Below, one piece after another: positions 1-8,348 of a DNA stretch of 64,000 nt (within the stretch, counting starts at the first letter, position 1; each line of letters opens with the position of its first letter). The DNA is from Natronorubrum daqingense (GTDB taxonomy: Archaea; Halobacteriota; Halobacteria; Halobacteriales; Natrialbaceae). The notes beneath the pieces are model-generated. The model saw only the letters and a list, made by a program, of their open reading frames with translations, made no database searches and was not told the origin of the DNA. The stretch is from contig NZ_CP019327.1 of the NCBI RefSeq assembly GCF_001971705.1, positions 3,333,438-3,397,437 on the forward strand, written 5' to 3'. The translations under genes and the position numbers were made by a program.

Positions 1-147
1 CTGACGAACGACGTGGTGCTCGAGGAGCTCGCGGACGCGCCCGACGGCGGCCCGACGGAACGCTGGAACTGGTGGATCGGATCGCTCGAGGCCGCCTACG
101 GCGGCTACGGTCGATTCGGGATTCAGCAGTATCGCTCGACCGAGTGA
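1..147 (+). CDS. C-terminal part of an unrecognised protein (partial)
   Basis: The window opens inside this gene; only the last 48 residues remain before a TGA stop. The tail is unusually rich in Trp, Tyr and Gly (RWNWWIGSLE, then AAYGGYGRFGIQQY) and follows an acidic stretch, with haloarchaeal codon choice. I do not recognise a domain. The next gene begins 79 bp downstream with its own promoter, so this is probably the end of a separate transcript. The start, full length and function cannot be judged from this window. Confidence 0.6.
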   Translation: MTNDVVLEELADAPDGGPTERWNWWIGSLEAAYGGYGRFGIQQYRSTE

Positions 148-210
148 GGTCGCCCGCGTGCGAGCGCTCGTCAGTGGCCGTCAGAACCGAAACGCCTTTT
201 TCCGACCCTG

Positions 211-228
211 ACTGACTGGTTAGTCAGT
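211..228. promoter_or_regulatory. Inverted-repeat operator overlapping the TetR-family start codon
   Basis: ACTGACT-GGTT-AGTCAGT is a perfect 7-bp inverted repeat with a 4-bp spacer. It overlaps the GTG start (227) of the TetR-type regulator and lies just downstream of a T-rich TATA-like stretch (CTTTTT, 196-201). TetR-family proteins bind palindromes of this size and usually repress their own operon. Bound here, a repressor would cover the transcription and translation start of a leaderless mRNA. The repeat is seen directly; autoregulation is inference. Confidence 0.65.
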
Positions 229-892
229 GACGGACGCCGATACGCGACACACGATCATGGCCGCGACGTACGAAGCCCTCTGTGAGGTGGGCTACAGTGA
301 CCTCACCGCGCAAGCGATCGCCGATCGAACCGATCGCAGTAAGTCGGCGCTGTTCTACCACTACGATTCGCGCGAGGAACTCGTCGCGGCGTTCATCGAG
401 TACCTGATCGACGGCTTCGATGGACGACTCGAGCAGATCGACGATCGACCGCCGCTCGAGCAACTCACGGCGTTCGTCGACTGGTTTCTGTCCGGTCCGG
501 ACGACGATCAAGTCGCGTTCCACACGGCGTTTCTCGAACTCAGAGCACAGGCACCGTACAACGAACTCTACCGCGAGAAACTCCGAGAGAGCGACGACCG
601 ACTCCGCGAGGCGATCGAAACGATCCTGCGAAATGGTATCGAATCGGGGGACTTCCAGGAACACGATCCCGAAACCGTCGCTGCGCTCTTACTCGCGACG
701 TTCGACGGCGCGCGGATCCGCCAGTTCACCCTCGGTCGCGACGAGTACCTCGAGACGGTTCGCGAGGAGACGGCCGCGCGCATCCTCGCCGACGTCCTCG
801 CACCCGGCGTCGAACTGCCAGCCGAATCGCAAGTCGAATTTCCACGGGACGAACGGTTTCATGATGGTGATGCCGGTGATCGTCCCGAATGA
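227..892 (+). CDS. TetR/AcrR family transcriptional regulator
   Basis: A 221-residue protein of the usual TetR length. The N-terminal helix-turn-helix spans about residues 10-55, with the typical recognition part (TAQAIADRTDRSKSALFYHY, then DSREEL). The remainder is an all-helical ligand-binding domain that cannot be tied to a ligand. The GTG start is chosen because the helix-turn-helix is complete from it and it sits at leaderless distance from a T-rich TATA-like element; a later ATG at codon 11 would trim helix 1. A palindromic operator overlaps the start. The stop overlaps the ATG of a MATE exporter (ATGA), so the regulator probably controls drug or metabolite efflux in one transcript and responds to a compound the pump exports. 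Confidence 0.9.
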   Translation: MTDADTRHTIMAATYEALCEVGYSDLTAQAIADRTDRSKSALFYHYDSREELVAAFIEYLIDGFDGRLEQIDDRPPLEQLTAFVDWFLSGPDDDQVAFHTAFLELRAQAPYNELYREKLRESDDRLREAIETILRNGIESGDFQEHDPETVAALLLATFDGARIRQFTLGRDEYLETVREETAARILADVLAPGVELPAESQVEFPRDERFHDGDAGDRPE

Positions 893-2367
893 GCACGCCG
901 TCGGACCGATCGGTCAACGTGACCGACGGGGAGCTGTTCAAGCCGCTTATGGTGCTCTCCGCACCGATCGTCGCCTCGCAGGTCCTCAACGTCGGCTACA
1001 ACCTCGCGGACACGTACTGGGTCGGTCGGTTAGGAAGCGACGCCATCGCGGCGCTCTCGTACTCGTGGGCGGTCGTCTTCTTGATGATCAGCGTCGGCGG
1101 CGGACTCACCGTCGCCGGGACGGTCCTCATCGCCCAGAACAAGGGGGCCGGAAATATCGCCACGGCGAGTCACCTCGCCGGCCAGACGCTCTCGTTCGTG
1201 ACGGTCGTCGCGCTCGCCTTCGCCGCCGTCGGCTACCTCCTCACGCCGTGGCTCATGCGAATGGTCGGCGCCGAACCCGGCGCTGCCGACTACTCCTACG
1301 CGGTCAGTTACACCCGGATCATGTTCGTCGGCATCGTGTTCATGTTCTGGTTCTTCATCTTCGACGCCCTCTCTCGAGGCTGGGGCGACACCCGAACGCC
1401 GCTGTACCTGATGGCGATCAGCGTCGCGCTCAACGTGATCATCGACCCCTTCCTGATCCTCGGCTTCGACGGGAACCCGCTGTTCGGCTGGGTCGGTGCC
1501 GGCGGCCTCGAGTCGACGCTGTACGCCGCGACCGGCTTCGACGGCTGGGGCGTCGACGGCGCTGCCATCGCGACGATCTTCTCTCGAGGAATCGCCGCGG
1601 CTATCGGCCTCGCGCTGTTGTTCTCAGGGCGCGTCGGCCTCGAGCCCTCGCTGTCCGATCTGTGGCTCGATCGCGAGACGGTTCGAGAGATCGTCGACAT
1701 CGGCGCGCCCATCGCGACCGAACAGGGCTTTCGTGCCTTCGGCATCACGGTCCTGACGGCGATCATCGCGCTCGCGGGGACGGAAGCTGTCGCGGCCTAC
1801 GGGATCGTCACGCGGCTCTCCTCGCTGCTCTACATGCCCGCGCTGGGGCTCGCCCGCGGGACGGAGACGGTCGTCGGCCAGAATCTGGGGGCCAATCAGG
1901 TCCAGCGGGCCAAACGGGCCGTCAAGCTCAGCTCCATCGTGGTCGTCTCGGTCTTTACAGTCGTCGTCGCCGTCGCATACACCTTCGCCGAGCCGATCGC
2001 CGCGGTCTTCATCGAGGCGGGAACGGCGGACGCCGATCAGGTAATCGAGTACGCCGCGGCGTACATCCTCATCGCCGGGCCGTCGTACCTCTTTCTCGGC
2101 GTCTTCCAGATCCTGTTAGGCGGGATTCGCGGCAGCGGTTCCACGCGAGCGGCGATGGTGTTATCGGTCCAGGAGCTGTGGCTCTGGCGCATCCCGATCG
2201 CTACCGTCGCCGTCGTCACCCTCGGCATGGGCGTCGTCGGCGTCTGGTACGCCGTCGCCATCTCCTACGTGGTGTCGACGATCACCACCGTCGCGTGGTT
2301 CCGCAGAGGCACGTGGACCGACGACGTCGTGACCGACGAGTCGCCCACCCCAACACCAGGTGATTGA
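889..2367 (+). CDS. MATE family multidrug/sodium efflux transporter
   Basis: A 492-residue integral membrane protein with about twelve hydrophobic segments and the two-fold repeat of MATE exporters: MVLSAPIVASQVLNVGYNLA near residue 20 and the second-half equivalent IGAPIATEQGFRAFG near residue 270. LGLARGTETVVGQNLGANQ is a typical MATE loop. Family members exchange Na+ or H+ for organic cations, drugs or metabolites at the cytoplasmic membrane. The start overlaps the stop of the upstream TetR-type gene by 4 bp, indicating translational coupling. The C-terminus is short and acidic. The substrate cannot be read from sequence. Confidence 0.93.
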   Translation: MSTPSDRSVNVTDGELFKPLMVLSAPIVASQVLNVGYNLADTYWVGRLGSDAIAALSYSWAVVFLMISVGGGLTVAGTVLIAQNKGAGNIATASHLAGQTLSFVTVVALAFAAVGYLLTPWLMRMVGAEPGAADYSYAVSYTRIMFVGIVFMFWFFIFDALSRGWGDTRTPLYLMAISVALNVIIDPFLILGFDGNPLFGWVGAGGLESTLYAATGFDGWGVDGAAIATIFSRGIAAAIGLALLFSGRVGLEPSLSDLWLDRETVREIVDIGAPIATEQGFRAFGITVLTAIIALAGTEAVAAYGIVTRLSSLLYMPALGLARGTETVVGQNLGANQVQRAKRAVKLSSIVVVSVFTVVVAVAYTFAEPIAAVFIEAGTADADQVIEYAAAYILIAGPSYLFLGVFQILLGGIRGSGSTRAAMVLSVQELWLWRIPIATVAVVTLGMGVVGVWYAVAISYVVSTITTVAWFRRGTWTDDVVTDESPTPTPGD

Positions 2368-3268
2368 CGTGAGTGAACATTCAACCGATCAGCACCGACG
2401 AATTGCCCACCTGAACACCCACAGCCGCTGGTCCGAACTCGCACCGTCGGTCCAGCCACTCGTCACCGAATCGATTCCTGCGCGTGTGGAATCGTTCCCG
2501 GCAGCACTCTGTACGATCGCCGGCGAGATCGGTTCCGACGCCGCCGACGAGTACGTCCGCCCCACCAACGACGACCTCGAGGACGTCCTCGAACCGGTCG
2601 TCACCGCTGTCACCTTACTCGAGGGCTACGTAACGCTCCGTCTCGCGGTCCTACACGGCGACGGTAAGACGACCGCCGACACACCGAACGCGAGCGACCG
2701 AGACGCGATGCTCCTCGCCAGCGACTATCTGCACGCCGGCTCCTACGCCGCAGTCGCCGAGACGCCGGTCTCCGATCAGCGTCGACTCGAACTCTATCGA
2801 GTCTCGATCGGTGGCTCGAGTGAGCTCTCACATCGGTTTTTGGGTGCCAGCGACGCAACGAGCGCCCCGGACGAAGACGGTGACACTGTCGACGCTCTCG
2901 AGGCGAGAGCGTCGCTCGCTGAGACCGCGGGGGTCATCGGCGCGACGGCCGTCGGTACGCCGACCGAAACACGGACGGCACTGCGTCGCTATAGTCACGC
3001 GATGATGAGCGCACTCGTCCGGCACTCCGAGGCGACGGCGGTCGACGCCGATCCCAAAACTCGCGCCGCTCGTGTCCTCTTTGGAACGACCCAGCGAGGA
3101 AACGTCTACGACGGGGCGGAGACGACCGTCTCCCCGGCCGTCGAAGACGCACTCGAGGCTGCGCGTGAGTCCCTCGGATCGCTCGTCGACAGCGGCGGAA
3201 TCGACGCTACATCTCCGGCGTTCACCCGCCTCGAGCGCGCGACGCACCTTCCGTTTCACCGCGACTGA
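2360..3268 (+). CDS. Haloarchaeal hypothetical protein, weak polyprenyl-synthase-like character
   Basis: A soluble, mostly helical, acidic protein of 302 residues. Two GTG starts are possible: 2360, overlapping the MATE gene end, and 2369, just after that stop; I list the longer one. The segment AMLLASDYLHAGSYAAVAE (about residues 115-133) resembles the helix of isoprenyl diphosphate synthases that carries GDYLLARA-like sequence, but I see no DDxxD aspartate-rich motif, so prenyl transfer activity is not expected. The protein may be a degenerate or regulatory relative of those enzymes; this is a weak inference. Its overlap with the efflux gene suggests cotranscription. Confidence 0.75.
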   Translation: MIDVSEHSTDQHRRIAHLNTHSRWSELAPSVQPLVTESIPARVESFPAALCTIAGEIGSDAADEYVRPTNDDLEDVLEPVVTAVTLLEGYVTLRLAVLHGDGKTTADTPNASDRDAMLLASDYLHAGSYAAVAETPVSDQRRLELYRVSIGGSSELSHRFLGASDATSAPDEDGDTVDALEARASLAETAGVIGATAVGTPTETRTALRRYSHAMMSALVRHSEATAVDADPKTRAARVLFGTTQRGNVYDGAETTVSPAVEDALEAARESLGSLVDSGGIDATSPAFTRLERATHLPFHRD

Positions 3269-3284
3269 GCGGAGGCCCCTTCCC

Positions 3285-3620
3285 ATGAGTGAACTCTCGA
3301 GACCGTTCTGGCCGGCGTATCCGCTCTCGGCGTTCGTCGCAGGCCTCGGCCACTGGTATCTCGGCCAGTGGAAACGAGGGGTGATCTGGTTCGGTATCTA
3401 CGTTCTCGCACTCGCGTTTCTCTCCGCGCGAACGCTCTCGGGTGCGTTCGACCTGAGCGAACCGTTCGTCGTCAGTGCCCTTCAGTTCGAAGCCGTCTCC
3501 TTCGCTGATGTCGCCGTTCCGCTCGCCGTGTTGGTCTGTTGCCTGCTCGATATCTACCTCATCGGACTCGCGAAACGGACGGCCGTCGAGCCGGATGGAT
3601 CGGCCTCGAACGGATCCTGA
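3285..3620 (+). CDS. Small multi-pass membrane protein (TM2-like)
   Basis: A 111-residue protein with three hydrophobic segments: FVAGLGHWYLGQWKRGVIWF leading into YVLALAFLSA, and a C-terminal VPLAVLVCCLLDIYLIGLA. The Gly-rich first hairpin ending in a basic turn followed by a second helix resembles TM2-type membrane domains. ATG 3285 is chosen because a GGAGG Shine-Dalgarno-like element lies at 3271-3275. It follows the upstream reading frame by 16 bp and probably belongs to the same transcript. The function is unknown. Confidence 0.75.
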   Translation: MSELSRPFWPAYPLSAFVAGLGHWYLGQWKRGVIWFGIYVLALAFLSARTLSGAFDLSEPFVVSALQFEAVSFADVAVPLAVLVCCLLDIYLIGLAKRTAVEPDGSASNGS

Positions 3621-3680
3621 GCGGACGTGTTGGGTCGTGCGAACACCGTGTGACTCCCCTCGACCCGCGTCACTCGCGGT

Positions 3681-3705
3681 GTACGTTTTTGTAGTTGTAC
3701 AACGT
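3681..3705. promoter_or_regulatory. Promoter with GTTGTACAAC palindrome
   Basis: A T-tract (CGTTTTT, 3684-3690) lies about 27 bp before the ATG at 3715, as expected for a haloarchaeal TATA element of a leaderless gene. Directly after it is a perfect 10-bp palindrome, GTTGTACAAC (3694-3703), flanked by a GTAC on each side. A palindrome between TATA box and start is a likely repressor site, but no regulator is linked to it here. Confidence 0.45.
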
Positions 3706-3714
3706 ACGACACGT

Positions 3715-4071
3715 ATGACCCGTCTCGGAGTGCTGGCGCTCAAGGGGGCCGGGGTCCTCTTGCTCGCGTTCATCGTCCTCAGTGTCATCGCGACGGTCGT
3801 GGGCCTCGTCCTCTCGCTCGTCGCGACGGTCGTCTCGGTGCTCGTCACGCTCGCAATCCTCGCCGGCCTCGTCGTCGGAGCCGCCGCGCTCTACTCGCAC
3901 CTCTGGGGTGACGACGAATCGGAGTTCGACTCCTCGCCCGTCTCTCACTCGAGGCCAGCCACCGAAACGACCGATCCCTCGGATCGCGTTCGTTCGCAGT
4001 ACGTCGACGGCGATCTCGACGAGGCAGAACTCGAGCGAGAGCTCGATCGCTTGCTCGAGGAGGAGACGTAG
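3715..4071 (+). CDS. Membrane protein with C-terminal SHOCT-like domain
   Basis: A 118-residue protein. Residues 5-65 form two closely packed hydrophobic segments rich in Val, Leu and Ala. An acidic Ser/Thr linker follows, then a short C-terminal helix pair, RVRSQYVDGDLDEAELEREL, that matches the SHOCT (short C-terminal) pattern of a Y-x-x-G-x-I/L-x-x-x-E/Q-E-F/L type. SHOCT domains are thought to mediate oligomerisation; family functions are mostly unknown. The ATG sits about 27 bp after a T-rich TATA element, with a palindrome between them. Confidence 0.8.
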   Translation: MTRLGVLALKGAGVLLLAFIVLSVIATVVGLVLSLVATVVSVLVTLAILAGLVVGAAALYSHLWGDDESEFDSSPVSHSRPATETTDPSDRVRSQYVDGDLDEAELERELDRLLEEET

Positions 4072-4192
4072 AGTAACAACTGAAACGGATTACACACTGA
4101 TCGCCAGACGGTTCGGCGATCAGGTGCACACTGACTTGCAGTGGCTCCGATAATCGACGGTCTCAAACGCCCCGGAGCGCTAGCTGTCGGCG

Positions 4193-5422
4193 ATGGATAT
4201 CCGGTTTCTGGGCGGCGTCGGAGAGGTCGGGCGCAGCGCGATTCTCGTCAACGATCGACTGTTGCTCGACTACGGGATGAAGACGGAGAACCCGCCGCAG
4301 TTTCCACTCGACGTCGATCCCGAGGGCGTCGTCGTGAGCCACGGCCACCTCGACCACGTCGGCGCGATTCCCTCGATTCTCAGCGGCGACGCTCGGCCGC
4401 CGATCCACTGGACTCCGCCGACCCGCGAGTTCGCCCTGACGCTCGCTCGAGACACGCTCAAACTCCACGGCGGCACCCTCCAGTGTCCGTTCACCGAGAC
4501 GGACGTCCAGCGGGTCACGCAGGTATCGCGAACGCACGGCTACCGCGAACCGTTCGCAGTCGCCGGCCACGAGGTCACGTTCTACAACGCGGGGCACATT
4601 CCCGGCAGCGCGCACGTGCTCGTCGACGACGGCGACACCCGCCTCCTCTACACGGGCGACTTCCACACCGACGCCCAGCAACTGGTCTCGCCCACGACCG
4701 AACGGCCGCCTGCCGACGTCGTCATCTGCGAAAGTACTTATTCAGACGTCGACCACGACCCTCGAGACGCCGTCGAAGACCGGTTCGTCGAGAGCGTCGA
4801 GACCACGCTCTGGGAGGGTGGCACGGTCGTCGTCCCCGCCTTCGCGATCGGTCGCACGCAAGAACTGATGCTCGTCTGTGCAGCCCACGACATCCCCTGT
4901 TACGTCGACGGCATGGGCACGGACGTAACCGAGATGCTCAGACGCTACCCCGACTACGTCCGGGATTCGGACGATTTCCGACGGGCCGTCTCCCACGCCC
5001 GATTCGTGACCGGCCGAGACGGACAGCGAAAACGAATCGTCGACCAGCGGGCCGCAATCATCACCACCAGCGGGATGCTTTCGGGAGGCCCCGCGATGAC
5101 CTACATCCCCGAAATCCGGGCGAATCCGACGAACAAAATCACCATGACGGGCTACCAGGTCGAAGGGAGCCCCGGTCGCGACCTCCTCGAGACCGGCAGC
5201 GCCGAACTCGACGGCCGAATCATGCCCGTCAGCGCGCAGGTCGAACAGTACGACTTCTCGGCCCACGCGGATCGAGCGGGCCTGCTCGAGTTCCTCACGT
5301 CCTACCCCGACAGCGAGGTCCTCGTCAACCACGGCGACCGATGCGACGCGTTCGCGGCGGAATTACGCGAGGACGGCTTCGACTCGAGTGCGCCCGAACT
5401 GGGCGAAACCGTGACGGTGTGA
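4193..5422 (+). CDS. Beta-CASP metallo-beta-lactamase fold RNase (aCPSF2/RNase J-like)
   Basis: A 409-residue protein with the metal site HGHLDH at residues 50-55, further ligands in GHIPGSAH and TGDFHTD, and a beta-CASP insertion containing CESTYSD, PAFAIGRTQELM and ITTSGMLSGGP. The C-terminal motif QYDFSAHADRAGLLEFL supplies the late His ligands. There is no N-terminal KH domain, so it is the short aCPSF2-like class rather than aCPSF1. Such enzymes are zinc-dependent 5'-3' exo- or endoribonucleases in archaeal mRNA decay and processing. It stands alone on the plus strand, convergent with the next gene. Confidence 0.9.
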   Translation: MDIRFLGGVGEVGRSAILVNDRLLLDYGMKTENPPQFPLDVDPEGVVVSHGHLDHVGAIPSILSGDARPPIHWTPPTREFALTLARDTLKLHGGTLQCPFTETDVQRVTQVSRTHGYREPFAVAGHEVTFYNAGHIPGSAHVLVDDGDTRLLYTGDFHTDAQQLVSPTTERPPADVVICESTYSDVDHDPRDAVEDRFVESVETTLWEGGTVVVPAFAIGRTQELMLVCAAHDIPCYVDGMGTDVTEMLRRYPDYVRDSDDFRRAVSHARFVTGRDGQRKRIVDQRAAIITTSGMLSGGPAMTYIPEIRANPTNKITMTGYQVEGSPGRDLLETGSAELDGRIMPVSAQVEQYDFSAHADRAGLLEFLTSYPDSEVLVNHGDRCDAFAAELREDGFDSSAPELGETVTV

Positions 5423-5444
5423 CCTCTCGCCAGCAAACCGAGCA

Positions 5445-6035
5445 TTATTGGATCGGCCAGAGATAGCCGTCGACGTTGCCGAACCGAGCGAGCACGAGCA
5501 GCGCTCCAATAGCGAGCAGGATACCGATCGTGAAGCCCGCGATCTTGAGGCCCACGAAGACCAGCGCGTACTTGCGATCCAGCGCGTCGCTCACAGGCCG
5601 CTGAACGCCCACGCCGAGTCCGGCGACGATTACACTCACAAATAGACTCCCGAATAGTAGGGGCAGGTGGATGAAGACCGGGTTGCCGCCGAAGCTGTAG
5701 CTGAACCGGTACTCATCGCCCTCGTAGGAGACGTACGCACCGAGGGCGTAGTCGTCGAGCCACTGATCGGAAAACGGTAACTCGCTGTCAGCCGACTGGT
5801 GGGCGTGCAACGAGTCGTACATCGTAATACCGTCCTGTCGATCGATGGCGGTTTCGACAGCCGTCTGTTCGCGAGGCGTCAGCTCGTCGTATTCGAACAC
5901 TGTTTCGTCCTCGGGCGGTGAATCGACCGACTGCGCGTCGGCGTAGTACCCCTCTAACGCCCATATCGGAAACGAAAGTGCCGAAATGATCACGACGCCG
6001 GCGAGCACGTACAAGACGAGCGCTCGGCGATCCAT
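5445..6035 (-). CDS. Membrane protein with N- and C-terminal transmembrane segments, unknown
   Basis: A 196-residue protein. Residues 5-27 are a hydrophobic signal-anchor (LVLYVLAGVVIISALSF). Residues 30-115 are an acidic extracytoplasmic domain, and two more helices follow (PLLFGSLFVSVIVAGLG and GFTIGILLAIGALLVLA). I do not recognise the family. The start at 6035 fits a TATA-like GATATATG element about 33 bp upstream on this strand (6065-6072). The reading frame stays open far upstream, but that stretch is antisense to the MFS gene and is not part of this protein. Confidence 0.75.
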   Translation of the reverse strand: MDRRALVLYVLAGVVIISALSFPIWALEGYYADAQSVDSPPEDETVFEYDELTPREQTAVETAIDRQDGITMYDSLHAHQSADSELPFSDQWLDDYALGAYVSYEGDEYRFSYSFGGNPVFIHLPLLFGSLFVSVIVAGLGVGVQRPVSDALDRKYALVFVGLKIAGFTIGILLAIGALLVLARFGNVDGYLWPIQ

Positions 6036-6185
6036 CCGTATCGAACTCAACTCATAAGACGAGTGATATATGTCTTGGGGCCACTTCGGTGAGCGATCGG
6101 TTCCGTTCGGCCACACCTCGAGTCTCGACAGCGAGACCGACATATCGAAATAGCTCGCGTCGACACCTCTCGAGCAGAGACGTTC

Positions 6186-7400
6186 ATGACCGACGGGATG
6201 GAGAACCGACGACGCGCCTACGGCCTCGTCGCCTTCGGGGCGGTGAGCTACACCTGCTTGATGTTCATCTGGTTCTCGCTGCCGGCGTACTTGCCCGTCA
6301 TCATCGACGAGGTCGGGCTCTCGAGCACGCAGGCCGGCGTCCTGACGGGGGCGATCCCGCTCATGTACATCCCGATCGCGCTGTTCTCGGGGATCGCCGT
6401 CGACCGAATCGGCCCCGGTCGGAGCCTCGCAGCCGGGATTTTGATCTACGGGATCGGCCAGATCACCCGTAGCGTCGCGCCAGACTTTCCGTCGCTGCTC
6501 GCGACGACGCTCCTGATCGGCGTCGGCGCGACCGCGATCACCTTCGGCCTGCCGAAACTGGTGGGCGTCCTGTTCCCGCCCGACGAGACCGGTCGCCCGT
6601 CCGCGATCTACCTCGTCGGTGCCTCCGCGGGCTCGGCGCTCGTCTTCGCCGTCGGCCGGCCGATTCTGGGGCCGTGGCTCGGCGGCTGGCGACCACTGTT
6701 CTTCTGGAGCGGCGTCGTCGCCGTCGGCTACGGCCTCGCGTGGCTGTTCGTCAGCCACAGGGCTCGAGTCGACGCGCAGATGGAGACCAACGATTCGTTC
6801 TCCCTCGAGTCGGTCGTCGCGGACCTGCGGCTGGTGCTCTCCCACCGGGAACTCCAGCTCGTGGTCGTCATCGGCACGATGTACCTCCTGCTCAATCACG
6901 GCCTGCAGGGGTGGCTCCCGACGCTGCTCGAGTCCCGCGGGCTCTCGCCGGGACTGGCCGGACAGGCGACGAGTTTGCTGATCGCCGCGTACGTCGTCGG
7001 CGTCCTCGCGGTGCCCGAACTCGCCGACCGATTCGAGCTTCGCCGGCCGGCGCTGATGGCCTGTGGTTCCGTCGCGTTCGTCGGCATGCTGGGCGTGATC
7101 GCCGGCGACACCGGCGCGCTGGTCGTCCTCGGGATCGTCGTCACCGGCCTCGGCGTCGGCGGCGTCTCCCCGCTCGTCCGGGCGATCCCGCCGGATCTCG
7201 AGGGGATCGGCGCGCGACTTACGGGGACCGCGGTGGGATTCATCTTCGCCGTCGGCGAGATCGGCGGCTTCTTCGGCCCGATGCTCATCGGCGTGCTCCA
7301 CGACGCGACCGGCTCGTTCGTCCCCGGATTGATGCTGCTCGCGGCGGGGACGCTGGTGGTGGTGCTCGCCGGCGCTGGATTGCAGTATCTAGACGACTGA
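6186..7400 (+). CDS. MFS transporter (CynX/NarK-like major facilitator)
   Basis: A 404-residue membrane protein with about twelve helices. The first half carries the MFS loop 2-3 signature in the form AVDRIGPGRSLAAG near residue 80. The second half begins after a cytoplasmic loop (about residues 195-215), and the protein ends in GEIGGFFGPMLIG and a short LQYLDD tail. The substrate is unknown. The last 147 bp are repeated about 0.9 kb downstream at 88 percent identity (17 mismatches counted), pointing to a former tandem paralogue. It is transcribed divergently from the neighbouring membrane protein gene. Confidence 0.9.
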   Translation: MTDGMENRRRAYGLVAFGAVSYTCLMFIWFSLPAYLPVIIDEVGLSSTQAGVLTGAIPLMYIPIALFSGIAVDRIGPGRSLAAGILIYGIGQITRSVAPDFPSLLATTLLIGVGATAITFGLPKLVGVLFPPDETGRPSAIYLVGASAGSALVFAVGRPILGPWLGGWRPLFFWSGVVAVGYGLAWLFVSHRARVDAQMETNDSFSLESVVADLRLVLSHRELQLVVVIGTMYLLLNHGLQGWLPTLLESRGLSPGLAGQATSLLIAAYVVGVLAVPELADRFELRRPALMACGSVAFVGMLGVIAGDTGALVVLGIVVTGLGVGGVSPLVRAIPPDLEGIGARLTGTAVGFIFAVGEIGGFFGPMLIGVLHDATGSFVPGLMLLAAGTLVVVLAGAGLQYLDD

Positions 7401-7552
7401 TACGTTTATTGTCGTGATTTACCGTACGACGCAGAGCGGTCACGTTGCACGAAAAATGACGTAGCGCAGACCGTCTGTGGAAAACTGCCGAGTACTCACG
7501 CTCACTCGAGCGTCGCTATCCACGCTCGCCGAACTGAACTTCACCTCCACCG

Positions 7553-8095
7553 TCAAAACTGAACGCCACCTAAACGCACCTCTCCGAACTCGTTTATCCC
7601 ACCCTCGAACCAAGCGATTCCACCGGGCGTCATACTCCCCGATTCGATTCCGACGGTGCTCTCGTCGTAGCCGTCGGGGAGGTCGACCTCGCCCATCGAC
7701 GGCCCCGCGATGGAGTCGAACGTCTCGGCGTTCTCCGTATCGAGTCGAATCATCGCCCACATCTCTTGGCCGTCTTCTTCGACGGGAAATTCGATTTCGT
7801 GACGCTCGCCGGCTTCGACGGTCGCAACCGTTTCGACGAGTCGCTCGTCTTCCGTGTCGTCGTGGACGATGAACGCCACCTCCTCATCGTCGTCCGAATC
7901 GTTCCTGACCCGAATCGCGGATTCCCCTCCCTCGTCGTTCCACCGACTCACGTCGTCTATACATCCGCCGAGGCCTACCGCTGTTGGTACTGCTACTGCT
8001 GATGCTGCAATACTCGTGAGATACTCCCGTCTCCGTTGCAACAGCGATGTTGGCAAGATGTGTTCTCTCTGTCGAGAGACTCCCTCAAAAAACAT
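7553..8095 (-). CDS. Tat-exported lipoprotein, unknown
   Basis: A 180-residue protein with a Tat-type signal and lipobox: RRREYL at residues 21-26, a hydrophobic stretch, then LGGC with Cys45 as the lipidation site. The mature part is an acidic beta-rich domain (IRVRNDSDDDEEVAFIVHD, VEAGERHEIEFPVEEDG) resembling small Ig-like or cupredoxin-like sandwiches without metal ligands I can identify. ATG 8095 gives a long n-region; a TTG start nearer the twin arginines is possible. The gene lies inside the interval between an MFS gene 3' end and its duplicated copy, so it probably arrived by insertion or replaced most of a second MFS gene. Confidence 0.72.
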   Translation of the reverse strand: MFFEGVSRQREHILPTSLLQRRREYLTSIAASAVAVPTAVGLGGCIDDVSRWNDEGGESAIRVRNDSDDDEEVAFIVHDDTEDERLVETVATVEAGERHEIEFPVEEDGQEMWAMIRLDTENAETFDSIAGPSMGEVDLPDGYDESTVGIESGSMTPGGIAWFEGGINEFGEVRLGGVQF

Positions 8096-8186
8096 CAACG
8101 TTCTGATCTGACGATAACTACATGTGAACGTCCGGCCTACTCGAGAATCCCATTCGGTGAGCGGTACTCCGAGTCGTCTCTGTCCC

Positions 8187-8333
8187 GGCGAGATCGGCGG
8201 CTTCTTCGGCCCGATGCGCATCGGCGTGTTGCACGACGCGAGGGGTTCGTTCGTCCCCGGGTTGGCGTTGCTCGCGGCCGGAACGCTGGTGGTCGTGTTC
8301 GCCCGTGCTGGATTGCAGTATCTGGACGACTGA
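8187..8333 (+). pseudogene. Duplicated 3' end of the upstream MFS transporter gene
   Basis: This 147-bp block aligns without gaps to the last 147 bp of the MFS gene at 7254-7400, including the same TGA stop. I count 17 base differences but only 5 amino acid changes among 48 residues (GEIGGFFGPM and AGLQYLDD are kept). The excess of silent differences suggests it evolved as coding sequence before truncation. An ATG-initiated frame runs through it from 8124 but lacks the rest of the transporter. It is best explained as the remnant of a tandem paralogue whose body was lost or replaced. Confidence 0.8.
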
Positions 8334-8348
8334 AGCGGACTGCCGATA

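Noticed and set aside
420..2363. Long Arg/His-rich plus-strand reading frame across the TetR and MATE genes
   Set aside because: It is an out-of-frame shadow: very basic composition unlike haloarchaeal proteins, and both real genes occupy the same strand in other frames with clear motifs.
6036..7301. Upstream extension of the minus-strand membrane protein through the MFS gene
   Set aside because: The stretch is antisense to the MFS gene, is low-complexity Asp/Arg/Glu, and the membrane protein has a natural start and promoter at 6035.
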